Positions 45,579 through 56,200 of a stretch of 64,000 nt of DNA are shown piece by piece (position 1 is the first letter of the stretch; every line of letters starts with the position of its first letter). Below the pieces are notes generated by a model. The model was given only the letters and a program-made list of their open reading frames with translations. It had not been told where the DNA came from and did not search any database. The stretch covers positions 62,001-126,000 of the forward strand of contig JACOMY010000002.1 in the NCBI GenBank assembly GCA_014324045.1. Direction: 5' to 3'. The position numbers were made by a program, and so were the translations under genes. Source of the stretch: Rhodospirillales bacterium (GTDB taxonomy: Bacteria; Pseudomonadota; Alphaproteobacteria; Kiloniellales; JACOMY01).

Positions 45579-46637
45579 CTAGGCCCCGGATCCGTCGCCC
45601 GGCTGCAAACCCGCCAGCAATTGAGCCGCCGATAGCGTGGCGGCACCGCAGCCGACGATCAGCGGGGGCAGGACCAACCACTCCAGGCTCCAGGCGATGC
45701 CGGAGCGCTCATTCTCATGCAGCGCCGCAGTCTGCAGCAGCGCGGCCTGCCCGGAGACGTAGCGGGAGAGCGTAACCAGCCGTTCGGCGCCGACGGGATT
45801 GCTCTTGTGCGGCATGGCGGAGGAGCCACCTCCGGGCGTACGGATCTCGCCGACCGCCGTCTGCGCCATGAGCGCAACGTCGATGCCGACCTTGCCGAGC
45901 GCTGTCGTGAGGGCGGCGCACCACTGCGCGATGGCCCAGAGAGGACGGCGGTCGCCGTGCCAAGCGCGCTCCCACAGGCAGAGGCCAAGCTCTTGAGACA
46001 GGGTCTCCGCGATGGCGGCGTGCAGGGGGCCGAAGGCCTCCGCACGGAGGCCGATCGGACCGCCTAGCTGCAAGGGGAAAACGCTCGGTGTCTCGGCCCT
46101 CAGCTCGCGCAGCGGCGCGACCCAGGTCTCGACCCGGTCGGCGAGCGTAAAGGGCAATGCGTCCCGAAAGCGGGTCCGGGCCATCACCCGCTGCCTGCCA
46201 GATGCGGCAGCGAAGGTCTCAAACTCCAAGATCAAGGCTGACAGGCGATCTTCAAGGATCGCGACAGCAGGCTTCAGGCGCAACATCAGGCCAGAGTCGA
46301 TGACATCCTGACTGGTCGCACCGCGATGCAGATACTGTGCATGAGGCTCTACGATCGTCGCCCGCAGCTGCCGCACCAACGCCGGCACGACCACCCCGTC
46401 ACGGTAAAAGCCCTCCGCCAGGGCGGTCCGATCCAGAAAATCGGGGCAGCAAGCGGCCAAGACGGCCCGCAGGCTCTCTTCGGACAGATTGCCGGCAGCC
46501 TGTTCCGCTTTTGCCAGCGCGCGCTCGAAGGCCAGCATCGCCTCCAACTCGGCGTCCGGCGTGAAGAGGGCATTCAGCGCCTCATCGGCAAGAAGGCCAG
46601 CGGCCACACCGAGCGAAGGCGCCTGCCAGACGGTCAT
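45579..46637 (-). CDS. pcaB: 3-carboxy-cis,cis-muconate cycloisomerase
   Basis: 352 aa fumarase/aspartase-superfamily enzyme that lactonises beta-carboxymuconate. Signature GGGSSAMPHKSNPVGAERLV and the upstream QYLHRGATSQDVIDSGL are present. Somewhat shorter than the usual ~450 aa PcaB because the C-terminal domain is abbreviated. The start at 46637 overlaps the BKACE stop as ATGA. Last gene of the pob/pca operon; a longer frame to 47261 is excluded by the BKACE gene. Confidence 0.93.
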   Translation of the reverse strand: MTVWQAPSLGVAAGLLADEALNALFTPDAELEAMLAFERALAKAEQAAGNLSEESLRAVLAACCPDFLDRTALAEGFYRDGVVVPALVRQLRATIVEPHAQYLHRGATSQDVIDSGLMLRLKPAVAILEDRLSALILEFETFAAASGRQRVMARTRFRDALPFTLADRVETWVAPLRELRAETPSVFPLQLGGPIGLRAEAFGPLHAAIAETLSQELGLCLWERAWHGDRRPLWAIAQWCAALTTALGKVGIDVALMAQTAVGEIRTPGGGSSAMPHKSNPVGAERLVTLSRYVSGQAALLQTAALHENERSGIAWSLEWLVLPPLIVGCGAATLSAAQLLAGLQPGDGSGA

Positions 46638-47494
46638 ACCGCCGCCAATCCTGCCGGATCTCTCAGTCCCAGGAGCAAGCGGGCCTCGCGCCAGCTGGCA
46701 ACAGGCCGCTCGTACTTCTCGCAGAGCTCGGCCACCCGGCGGACCAGCGCAGCGTTCGAAGGCGCCAGCCGGTCGCGGTCGAGCCTGACATTGTCTTCCA
46801 GGCCGGTGCGCGCATGCCCGCCGGCGGCGACGCACCACTCGTTGACAACCAGCTGTCCAGCCCCGATGCCGGCCGCACACCATTCGCTTTCGGGCGAGAG
46901 GCGATGCAGGGTCTCGACGTAGAAGTCGAAGGTCGGGCGATCCACCGGCATGGCGTTTTTCACGCCCATGACGAACTGGATATAGGGCACGCCGGGAAGG
47001 CTGCCCTCCCGCCACATCGCCACCGCCTTGTGGATATGCGACAGGTCGAAGGCCTCGATCTCCGGCTTGACGCCATAGCGGCACATCTCGGCCGCCAGCC
47101 AGTCCACCAGGTCCGGCGGATTGTCGTAGACGCGCGTCGGAAAGTTGTTCGAACCGACCGCCAGCGAGGCCATGTCCGGACGCAGCGGCAGCATGCCGCC
47201 CCGCTCCTGCCCGGCCCCGGAGCGGCCGCCGGTGGAGAACTGGACGACGAGGCCCGGACAATGCTTCTCCAGCCCCTCCTTGAGACGGGCAAAGGTCTCC
47301 GGATCGCTGGTCGGCTTGCCATCCTCCTTACGCACATGCGCGTGGCAGATGGCGGCGCCGGCCTCGAAGGCCTCATGGGTGGATTCGACCTGCTCCGAGA
47401 CAGTGATCGGGACGGCGGGGTTGTTCGCCTTGGTCGGCACGGACCCGGTGATCGCCACGCAGATCATGCAGGGTTTCCGGGGCTTATCAGACAT
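46634..47494 (-). CDS. BKACE (DUF849) beta-keto acid cleavage enzyme
   Basis: 286 aa, start at 47494 overlapping the pcaG stop by 8 bp. Motifs CVAITGSVPTK, the zinc-binding pair ICHAHVRKEDG, VQFSTGGRSG and GIGAGQLVVNEWC are typical. BKACEs condense a beta-keto acid with acetyl-CoA to give acetoacetate and a new acyl-CoA. Embedded between pcaG and pcaB, it most likely cleaves beta-ketoadipate to succinyl-CoA and acetoacetate. No PcaI, PcaJ or PcaF gene is in this operon. The substrate is inferred from position. Confidence 0.9.
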   Translation of the reverse strand: MSDKPRKPCMICVAITGSVPTKANNPAVPITVSEQVESTHEAFEAGAAICHAHVRKEDGKPTSDPETFARLKEGLEKHCPGLVVQFSTGGRSGAGQERGGMLPLRPDMASLAVGSNNFPTRVYDNPPDLVDWLAAEMCRYGVKPEIEAFDLSHIHKAVAMWREGSLPGVPYIQFVMGVKNAMPVDRPTFDFYVETLHRLSPESEWCAAGIGAGQLVVNEWCVAAGGHARTGLEDNVRLDRDRLAPSNAALVRRVAELCEKYERPVASWREARLLLGLRDPAGLAAV

Positions 47495-48149
47495 CGAAGA
47501 ACACAGTCTCCCGCTCGCCCCGCATCCGGATGTCGAAGCGGTAGTGGCCCGGCCCGATCGCCTCGGCAATCAAGGTGCGGCGCCGTTCTTCCGGGACAGC
47601 GGCCAGGACCGGATCCTGCGCCAAGGCATCCTCGGGAAAGTAGATACGGGTAATGCAGTGGTTAAGCAGTCCCCGCATGGTCAAGATCGCGGCGATGAAG
47701 GGTGCGGCCCCCGGTTCCGTCGCGCCCGGCTTTATGGTGCGAAACAGAAAGCGCTTGTCGCCGCCGGGCCCTTCGCTCCCGGTGCCGAAGCGGCCATAAC
47801 CGGTGAAGCCGTCGTTGCGCGGCCGCTCGGCATAGGCGCCTTGGCCGTCCGCCTGCAGGATCTCGACCATAGCGTCATGCACCGGCACACCGGCGGCGTC
47901 GAAGACTTGGCCTTCGACGGTGATGCGGCTACCGGCGACTGCCGGACCTGCCAGGTCGTTGCTATGGATCTCCGGCAAGGGATAGCCGTAGGCCCCCGGC
48001 GTCAATCCGTAAGCGAAGAAAGGGCCCAGGGTTTGGCTCGGCGTCGGCCCGGCGGAGACAGGCCCGCTGCCCGCGTCCGGATAGAGGTAGTCGTGCGGGC
48101 CGCCGCGATCCTTTGGGTTCATCCGTCCGAAACCCGGCAGGTCAGTCAT
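47487..48149 (-). CDS. pcaG: Protocatechuate 3,4-dioxygenase alpha subunit
   Basis: 220 aa. It has intradiol dioxygenase alpha features: TPSQTLGPFFAYGLTPGAYG, EILQADGQGAYAERP and GAAPFIAAILTMRGLLNHCI followed by TRIYF. The alpha chain lacks the iron ligands but completes the active site with PcaH. Overlaps pcaH and the BKACE gene by 8 bp each. The C-terminus RFDIRMRGERETVFFDV is as expected. Confidence 0.95.
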   Translation of the reverse strand: MTDLPGFGRMNPKDRGGPHDYLYPDAGSGPVSAGPTPSQTLGPFFAYGLTPGAYGYPLPEIHSNDLAGPAVAGSRITVEGQVFDAAGVPVHDAMVEILQADGQGAYAERPRNDGFTGYGRFGTGSEGPGGDKRFLFRTIKPGATEPGAAPFIAAILTMRGLLNHCITRIYFPEDALAQDPVLAAVPEERRRTLIAEAIGPGHYRFDIRMRGERETVFFDV

Positions 48150-48858
48150 GGTCTTGCTCCTCCTCGAAAGGGGTGGCGGCAGAGCCGGACAGGACGATGT
48201 CGAAGCGGTAGCAATGCGCCCAGTTGGGAACGCTCTCCTCCATCGAGAAGCGCGCGATCAAGCGGTTCCGCACCGCGGCGTCCGCCGTCGCATTAAAGAT
48301 AGGATCGTAGGGCAAGGTCGGATCGCCGGGGAAATACATCTGCGTGATCAGGCGCTGCGCGATCCCCGCCCCGAAGATCGAGAAGTGTATGTGCGCCGGA
48401 CGCCAGGCATTGCGGTGATTGTTCCAGGGGTAGGAGCCCGGCTTTACGGTGACGAAGCGATAGCTACCGCCGGCATCGCTGACGGCCCGGCCGGCGCCCA
48501 GGAAGTTGGGATCGAGCGGCGCCGGATGGCGCTCTTCGCGATGGATGTAGCGGCCTGCTGCATTGGCCTGCCAGATCTCGACCAGCGCCCCCGGCACCGG
48601 GCGCCCCGCCTCGTCCGTCAGCCCTCCTTCCAGCAGAATACGCTCGCCGATGGGATCGCCGTTCACCCGCCCGTTGGCAGTGAGGTCGGCGTCGCCCTCG
48701 GGCAACTGCGGCCAGACCGGTCGGAGACTAAGGGAGCGGTCCCAGCCGGGCACCGAAATCGGCGCCTTACCCGGCCCGCGCTGGATCGAGGACTTGTAGT
48801 CGGGGAAGATCGTGGACGGACTGTCCGACCATCTTCGTCCCGATCTGCTTTCCGCCAT
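48142..48858 (-). CDS. pcaH: Protocatechuate 3,4-dioxygenase beta subunit
   Basis: 238 aa from the ATG at 48858. It holds the non-haem Fe(III) site: Tyr in ANAAGRYIH, Tyr in PGSYPWNNHRNAWRPAHIHF and the His pair HIH. Opens protocatechuate to beta-carboxymuconate. The N-terminal DYKSSIQRGPGKAPI is family-typical. Starts one base before the end of the pcaL gene. Confidence 0.95.
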   Translation of the reverse strand: MAESRSGRRWSDSPSTIFPDYKSSIQRGPGKAPISVPGWDRSLSLRPVWPQLPEGDADLTANGRVNGDPIGERILLEGGLTDEAGRPVPGALVEIWQANAAGRYIHREERHPAPLDPNFLGAGRAVSDAGGSYRFVTVKPGSYPWNNHRNAWRPAHIHFSIFGAGIAQRLITQMYFPGDPTLPYDPIFNATADAAVRNRLIARFSMEESVPNWAHCYRFDIVLSGSAATPFEEEQDHD

Positions 48859-48859
48859 G

Positions 48860-50029
48860 TTAAGTCTCCTCGCTGCTGTCGGCGAACACACGCTTGGCGA
48901 TCTTGAAAGCGCGATTGGCCCGCGGCACCCCGGCATAGACCGCGACGTGCATCAGGGCCTCGGCGACGTCGTCCTCGGTGGCACCGGTGTTGGCGGTCGC
49001 GCGCAAGTGCATTGCCACCTCCTCGTCCTGTCCGCCTGCAGCCAGGAGGGCCAGGGTGACGAGGGAACGCTCGCGCAAGCTCCAGCCGCGGCCGGCCCAG
49101 AGATTGCCCCAAGCGCCCTCGGCGATGAAGCTCTGAAAGCGCCGGTCGAGAGCGGTCGCTTGTGCCCTAGCCCGGTCGACATGGGCGTCGCCAAGCACCT
49201 TCCGGCGCACCGCCATGCCCCTCTCGGCGGGGACGCTCTCATCCTCGAGCGCGCCCAGGAAGTCGGCGATAAGGCGGGCGCAAATCTCGGGCTGCTCGAC
49301 CGGAGAAATGTGGCCGCAGGCCGGGATTTCGCGATAGTGCGCCCCCTCGATGAGATCGCTCAAGGCATTCACCGTGGCCGGCGGCGTCGCCAAGTCCTCC
49401 GCACCGGCGATGCAGAGTGCCGGCAGCTTCAACCGGGAGGTACTTTCGGTCAAGTCTCCGTCCCGGATGGCCGCACAGCTGGCGGCATAGCCGGCCGCCA
49501 GATTGTTCAGCAGCATGGCGCGATAGCCGGCAAGCGCGGCCGGCTTGGCAACATGGAAGGCCGGGGTGAACCAACGCTCCATCGCCGCATCGGCCAGCGG
49601 CGCCAGGCCTCCCGCCTCTATCGCGGCAATGCGGTCGTTCCAGATCTCCGGCGGGCCAATTTTCGCGCCGGTATTGCAGAGCACTAGGCCGCGCACCTTC
49701 TCCGGCGCATGCGCAGCCACCGATTGGGCAATCATCCCGCCTAGGGACAGGCCGCAGATCGCGAAGTCCTCGAGCCCCAGATGATGCACCAAGGCCAAGA
49801 GGTCGCTCGCATGGTCCTCCAGCGTGAGAAGCCCTGCCGGCAGCCCAGACAGCCCATGCCCGCGCTTGTCGTAGCCGATCGTGGCATAGCCCGCCGGAAG
49901 GCGCGCGGTGACATCGTCCCAGATCGTCAGGTCGGTCCCGAGGGCGTTCGCAAAAACCACGGCCGGTCCTCTCGGATCCCCAGAGATCCGATAGCGGATC
50001 GTGGTTCCGTTCAGGCCCACAAAATGCAT
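48860..50029 (-). CDS. pcaL: Fused enol-lactone hydrolase/4-carboxymuconolactone decarboxylase (PcaL)
   Basis: 389 aa. Residues about 1-262 are an alpha/beta hydrolase (PcaD) with nucleophile elbow GLSLGG and His in CGHISPVEQP. Residues about 265-389 are a CMD-like decarboxylase (PcaC) with WGNLWAGRGWSLRERSLVTL then EEVAMHLRATANTGATEDD. The fusion carries out two successive steps to beta-ketoadipate. It lies upstream of pcaHG in the same operon. Confidence 0.95.
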   Translation of the reverse strand: MHFVGLNGTTIRYRISGDPRGPAVVFANALGTDLTIWDDVTARLPAGYATIGYDKRGHGLSGLPAGLLTLEDHASDLLALVHHLGLEDFAICGLSLGGMIAQSVAAHAPEKVRGLVLCNTGAKIGPPEIWNDRIAAIEAGGLAPLADAAMERWFTPAFHVAKPAALAGYRAMLLNNLAAGYAASCAAIRDGDLTESTSRLKLPALCIAGAEDLATPPATVNALSDLIEGAHYREIPACGHISPVEQPEICARLIADFLGALEDESVPAERGMAVRRKVLGDAHVDRARAQATALDRRFQSFIAEGAWGNLWAGRGWSLRERSLVTLALLAAGGQDEEVAMHLRATANTGATEDDVAEALMHVAVYAGVPRANRAFKIAKRVFADSSEET

Positions 50030-50095
50030 GGCGCTCCCTTGCCCTTCTCATTCCGCCCCCCTTTCATTCTGCCCTTCTTTCATTCCACATTTTCG

Positions 50096-52694
<2,599 letters not shown>

Positions 52695-52698
<4 letters not shown>

Positions 52699-53228
52699 GA
52701 TGGGCCCCCTTGCGCGTCGGCCTTCCCGGCGCCGGCAGCAGCGGGGTCGATCGCCAGCATCAGAGCCGTCAGAGCCCAGAGCGCGAGGGCGACGATACCG
52801 GGCAGCATGAAGGGCCAGACCGGCCAATCCAAGACCGGCGTGCGCACCCCGTCGGCTTTGTAGGACAGCATGCCGGAAGTCATCATCGCGGCGAGGAATC
52901 CGGCGAGCAGCGCCATGGCGGTGTCGGTCGCACGGCCCAATCTCTTCAGCCCTCTGCTCGAGAGAAAACTGGTGAAAAGATCGACGCTGACATGGCCGCG
53001 CATCAACTGGCAGTAAGGTAGGATGAACAGCGCCGCAATGCCGACCAGAATCGAGGCTGCATCCTCATAGCCGGGCAGGCCGGATACGCTGTAGCCAAAG
53101 GGACGGACAACAGTGTTGAGCACGAAACCGCCGACATTCGCCACCGTAATCAGGACCACCGCACCCAACAGCCCCCCGGCGGCAAGCGCTAGGGCGTAAG
53201 CAGCCGAACGGATCAGCGGACGGAGCAT
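52695..53228 (-). CDS. dctQ: TRAP transporter small permease (DctQ)
   Basis: 177 aa with four hydrophobic segments; start at 53228 with GGAGG upstream. Motifs are GLPGYEDAASILVGIAALFI and YCQLMRGHVSVDLFTSFL, the conserved DctQ region. Pairs with DctM. Separated from dctP by an 83-bp gap with a perfect hairpin. Confidence 0.9.
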
Positions 53229-53257
53229 TGCGTCCTCCAACCGGGGGGAGCCCTAAG

Positions 53258-53281
53258 CCTGCCGGAGATACCTCCGGCAGG
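53258..53281 (-). promoter_or_regulatory. Perfect 10-bp hairpin between dctP and dctQ
   Basis: Arms CCTGCCGGAG and CTCCGGCAGG with loop ATAC. No U-tract. It is likely to raise the ratio of binding protein to permease by stopping 3' decay or attenuating transcription. Confidence 0.7.
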
Positions 53282-53311
53282 TAGCGGAGCGAGTGGCCCA
53301 ACCCAGCCCGT

Positions 53312-54367
53312 CTAGTCGCTGTGACTGGCCACAGCTGCACGGGCCTTATCGAGCAGTGCCTCGGCATCGATGCCCTTCTCGCTCGCCTCTTCCACCCAGC
53401 GGTCGGAGAGGCCCTGATGCAGGCTGTCGAAAGCAGCCGTGGCCTCAGGCGACAGGGCATATACGTTGCGGCCTTGATCCAGCGCGATCTGCTTGCCCAC
53501 CGGTTCGATCGAATCCCAGGCCGCACCGATCTCGCCGGCAATGGCAGCGCCAGAGTTATCGTCGATGATCTTCTTCAGATCGTCGGGCAAATTCTCGTAA
53601 CGCTCTTTGTTCATGGCCAGAAGAAAGGTCGCGGTGCCGAAGCGGCGGCCGCCGTCCAGCTCGACCGAATGCTCGGCCAACTGGGCGATCTTCAAGGGAA
53701 TGGCCACCTCGAAGGGGATCAAGGCGCCGTCGATGGTCCCTTTCGACAAGGCCTGCGGTAAGGCTGGGACTGGCATGCCGACGGGCTCGGCCCCCCAGGA
53801 TTCGAGCATCCAAACGCCGGTGCGCGAGGGGCTGCGAATCTTCAAATCCTTAACGTCGTCAGGCCCGTTCACGTCCAAGTTCACCAAGTGCAAGGCGTTG
53901 CCGCTATGGACATGAACCAACAGGGGCTTGACGTCTTGCAAGTCCGCCTCAAGGTCGGGCATGACGTCTTGAATGGCCAGGGTCGTCGCCTCGGCGCTGC
54001 CCCGGTGGACGGTCGGCAGTTCGAAGACCTCCAGCCGCGGGAAGACACCGGGCGTGTAGCCGGGCACCGTCCAGACGATATCGGCGGTTCCGTCACGCAC
54101 CTGCTTGTAGAGTTCCGGCGGCTTTCCGCCCAAGGTCATCGAGGGAAAAATTTCGAACGCGATTCGGCCTTCGGAGGCGGCGGCGATGCGCTCGGCCCAA
54201 GGCTCGATCAGCGTGGTCTGCGCCGGCGCCTTGGGGCTGAGAAAGTGATGAATGGTAAAGGTGTACTCGGGCTCCGCTGCTTTGATCGGCGCGGCCGCCA
54301 GCGTGGCGATGGCCGTCGCCAGGCCCAAGAAAATCCCCAAACCCGAGAAAACCCAACGTCTATGCAT
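53312..54367 (-). CDS. dctP: TRAP transporter substrate-binding protein (DctP)
   Basis: 351 aa with a signal peptide (MHRRWVFSGLGIFLGLAT, cleavage near IKAA-E). The DctP fold is shown by FPSMTLGGKPPELYKQVRDG and MPVPALPQALSKGTIDGALI. The conserved Arg of IRSPSRTG that ion-pairs with carboxylates is present, consistent with an aromatic acid ligand. First gene of the operon, divergent from the AraC regulator. Confidence 0.92.
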   Translation of the reverse strand: MHRRWVFSGLGIFLGLATAIATLAAAPIKAAEPEYTFTIHHFLSPKAPAQTTLIEPWAERIAAASEGRIAFEIFPSMTLGGKPPELYKQVRDGTADIVWTVPGYTPGVFPRLEVFELPTVHRGSAEATTLAIQDVMPDLEADLQDVKPLLVHVHSGNALHLVNLDVNGPDDVKDLKIRSPSRTGVWMLESWGAEPVGMPVPALPQALSKGTIDGALIPFEVAIPLKIAQLAEHSVELDGGRRFGTATFLLAMNKERYENLPDDLKKIIDDNSGAAIAGEIGAAWDSIEPVGKQIALDQGRNVYALSPEATAAFDSLHQGLSDRWVEEASEKGIDAEALLDKARAAVASHSD

Positions 54368-54457
54368 GAGTGTAACCTCCCCTCTTGCCAGTCGGCTGTT
54401 TTGCCTCTTGTCGATAGCCTAGCCAACTAGCAGGTCCCGGGCCGATGAGCCATGGAC

Positions 54458-54470
54458 GTTCGGACCGAAC
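54458..54470. promoter_or_regulatory. Palindrome GTTCGGACCGAAC in the dctP/pobR spacer
   Basis: A perfect 13-bp palindrome, followed 10 bp later by another TTCGGCGCGAAC-like half-site. It lies 91 bp upstream of dctP and 40 bp upstream of the chosen regulator start. Candidate operator for the AraC protein; untested. Confidence 0.35.
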
Positions 54471-54510
54471 TTTTGTACATTCGGCGCGAACTGCTGCAGG
54501 TGCTTATAAG

Positions 54511-55419
54511 ATGTCAGCGGCTGGCCGGCATAGCGTCCCCGACTTTCAGCTCTATGGCGATCCGCAGCGCAGTGGCCTGCCGGACCTCATTCACGTCGAG
54601 ACGATCAAGGATCGGAGCCAGCTTTACGGTTGGGAGATTGAGCCGCACCGTCACTACGGCCTCTGTCAGATCTTCTGGTTCGACAGCTGCGTCGGCATCG
54701 ATTTGGACGGGCGCTCGATTCAAACCGAAGCGCCTTCGATTCTGCTGGTGCCGCCCCGTGTTGTGCACGGATTCTGCTTTTCGCCCCAGGTGATTGGGAC
54801 GGTGACGACGATCCCCATGGAGCTGCTCCGCGGCGAGGACGCCCAGGCGGTCGCGCAAAGTCCACCCATCTTGCTCGCTGTAGACACACCTGGATTCGAC
54901 CGCCTTACCCAGGCCCTCCACATCATCGGCGAGGAGTACCGGAGCCAAGGCAGCGGGCGCGAACGGGCGATCCTCGCCCTGATCGAACTTTCCCTGGCCT
55001 GGATCCGGCGCGCCGGCCAGGACAAGCAGGCCGAAGCCGAACTAAAAGGCCGGTTAGGAAACTCGGAGAAACGGATCGCTGTCTTCCTCGATCTCCTGGA
55101 GCGCAGCTACACAAACCATCGCAGCACGTCTGCCTACGCCGCCGAAATCGGCATCTCCAAGGCGCAGTTGACCCGCGATTGCCGCAACTTTCTTGGCCGC
55201 AGCCCGCTGCAAATCATCCACGACCGCATCTTGCAGGAGGCCAACCGCAAACTTGCCTACACGCGCACAGCGGTCACCCAGATTTCGGACGCTCTGGGAT
55301 TCTCCGACACGGGCTACTTCAGCCGCTTTTACCGCCAACGCATGGGCGAGACTCCGAGCCAATATCGCGCCCGGATCGATGCGCGGATGATCGGGAAGAC
55401 GACTGCGAAAGAACCCTAG
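54511..55419 (+). CDS. pobR: AraC-family transcriptional regulator (PobR-like)
   Basis: 302 aa from the ATG at 54511, chosen because family members begin shortly before FQLYGD; an ATG at 54445 would overlap the palindrome. The N-terminal cupin has EIEPHRHYGLCQIFWF and PPRVVHGFCFSP. The C-terminal double HTH has AAEIGISKAQLTRDC and ISDALGFSDTGYFSRFYRQR. Divergent from the TRAP-pobA-pca operon, so it is most likely the 4-hydroxybenzoate-responsive activator. Confidence 0.88.
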   Translation: MSAAGRHSVPDFQLYGDPQRSGLPDLIHVETIKDRSQLYGWEIEPHRHYGLCQIFWFDSCVGIDLDGRSIQTEAPSILLVPPRVVHGFCFSPQVIGTVTTIPMELLRGEDAQAVAQSPPILLAVDTPGFDRLTQALHIIGEEYRSQGSGRERAILALIELSLAWIRRAGQDKQAEAELKGRLGNSEKRIAVFLDLLERSYTNHRSTSAYAAEIGISKAQLTRDCRNFLGRSPLQIIHDRILQEANRKLAYTRTAVTQISDALGFSDTGYFSRFYRQRMGETPSQYRARIDARMIGKTTAKEP

Positions 55420-56200
55420 ATCGGCTGACAGTCTTTCGGAGCGGTGGCACAGTCATCGAGTATGCGCCCTTGCAACTGGCTGTCGAGCTAAATCGACCTT
55501 ATCGATTGCCTCTAGCTGGAACTCGCCCCAAATTCCCTGTTCCCTGATTGATAGCGGTATTCTAACAACGACGGGTGAAGTTGGTTTTCATATCTGTCTC
55601 AACAACTCACATAACCACTATACCGATTACCAAACGTGTCGTAATGCGGTTTTTTGCAATTCCATGTGCCATTATAAGTACACGTCAGTATTCTCTGCCC
55701 TTCGTATATCTGAGATCCTGGCGAATATTGTTTATTTGCATAGAAACAGGTTGTGCATTTAGCTAAGGCATTTGCAGGCACGATGAACATCACGGCCAAC
55801 AAACCTAATGCCGCTAGAACTTGGTGGCCTTTGGTGAAGTCGTAGCGGTCACAGCCGTATGTGGTCTGTAATTGGGTCATCTAAGGCGTTCCTTCCTATG
55901 CGCGGCGACGGTTGTCTCTGCGTTATCTTGTTCCCAGAGCCTAGCCCTCTTTGGGGGCCGTTGCAAGGGGCAATACACTTTTTTGAAGAACTGCCCTCCT
56001 TGCCAACACGATCCCCGGCGCCGACCGGCGGGCGGACGTTAGAGGGTGGCTCAGGATGACCTCGTCGAGAAATTGGAGGGCGTTTAGGGTGACAAGAGTA
56101 TTTTGAAGTGTGCCTAGCTGTTCCTACCTGTGCCGAAGGGCGCTCTCTTCTCTCTGTTGTGTCTATCTTGGCGCGCTCGCCCGCCGTTACTCCGACGGCT
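55420..56200. other. 781-bp spacer with one small gene
   Basis: Part of this spacer (about 55430-55900) is notably AT-richer than the rest and contains the 93-aa Cys-rich ORF. From 55881 to 56200 I see no supported gene, only overlapping open frames. Confidence 0.45.
55599..55880 (-). CDS. Small Cys-rich secreted or membrane-anchored protein
   Basis: 93 aa. A hydrophobic segment (VLAALGLLAVMFIVPANALA) in the N-terminal part could be an internal signal peptide or anchor; a later start at MFIV is possible. The remainder has five Cys (CTTCFY, LTCTYNGTWNC, YVSC) and the phrase YSPGSQIYEGQRILTC then GTWN. That phrase recalls small SH3-like or DUF1496-type secreted domains (YSxGAxI...GxxxxC...GxW). 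AT-rich compared with its surroundings, suggesting acquisition. Function unknown. Confidence 0.5.
   Translation of the reverse strand: MTQLQTTYGCDRYDFTKGHQVLAALGLLAVMFIVPANALAKCTTCFYANKQYSPGSQIYEGQRILTCTYNGTWNCKKPHYDTFGNRYSGYVSC

Noticed and set aside
44056-45681. 541-aa minus-strand frame
   Set aside because: Antisense to the acyl-CoA synthetase with intact A3-A10 motifs.
46638-47261. N-terminal extension of the pcaB frame
   Set aside because: It overlaps the BKACE gene completely; the PcaB family start is MTVWQ at 46637.
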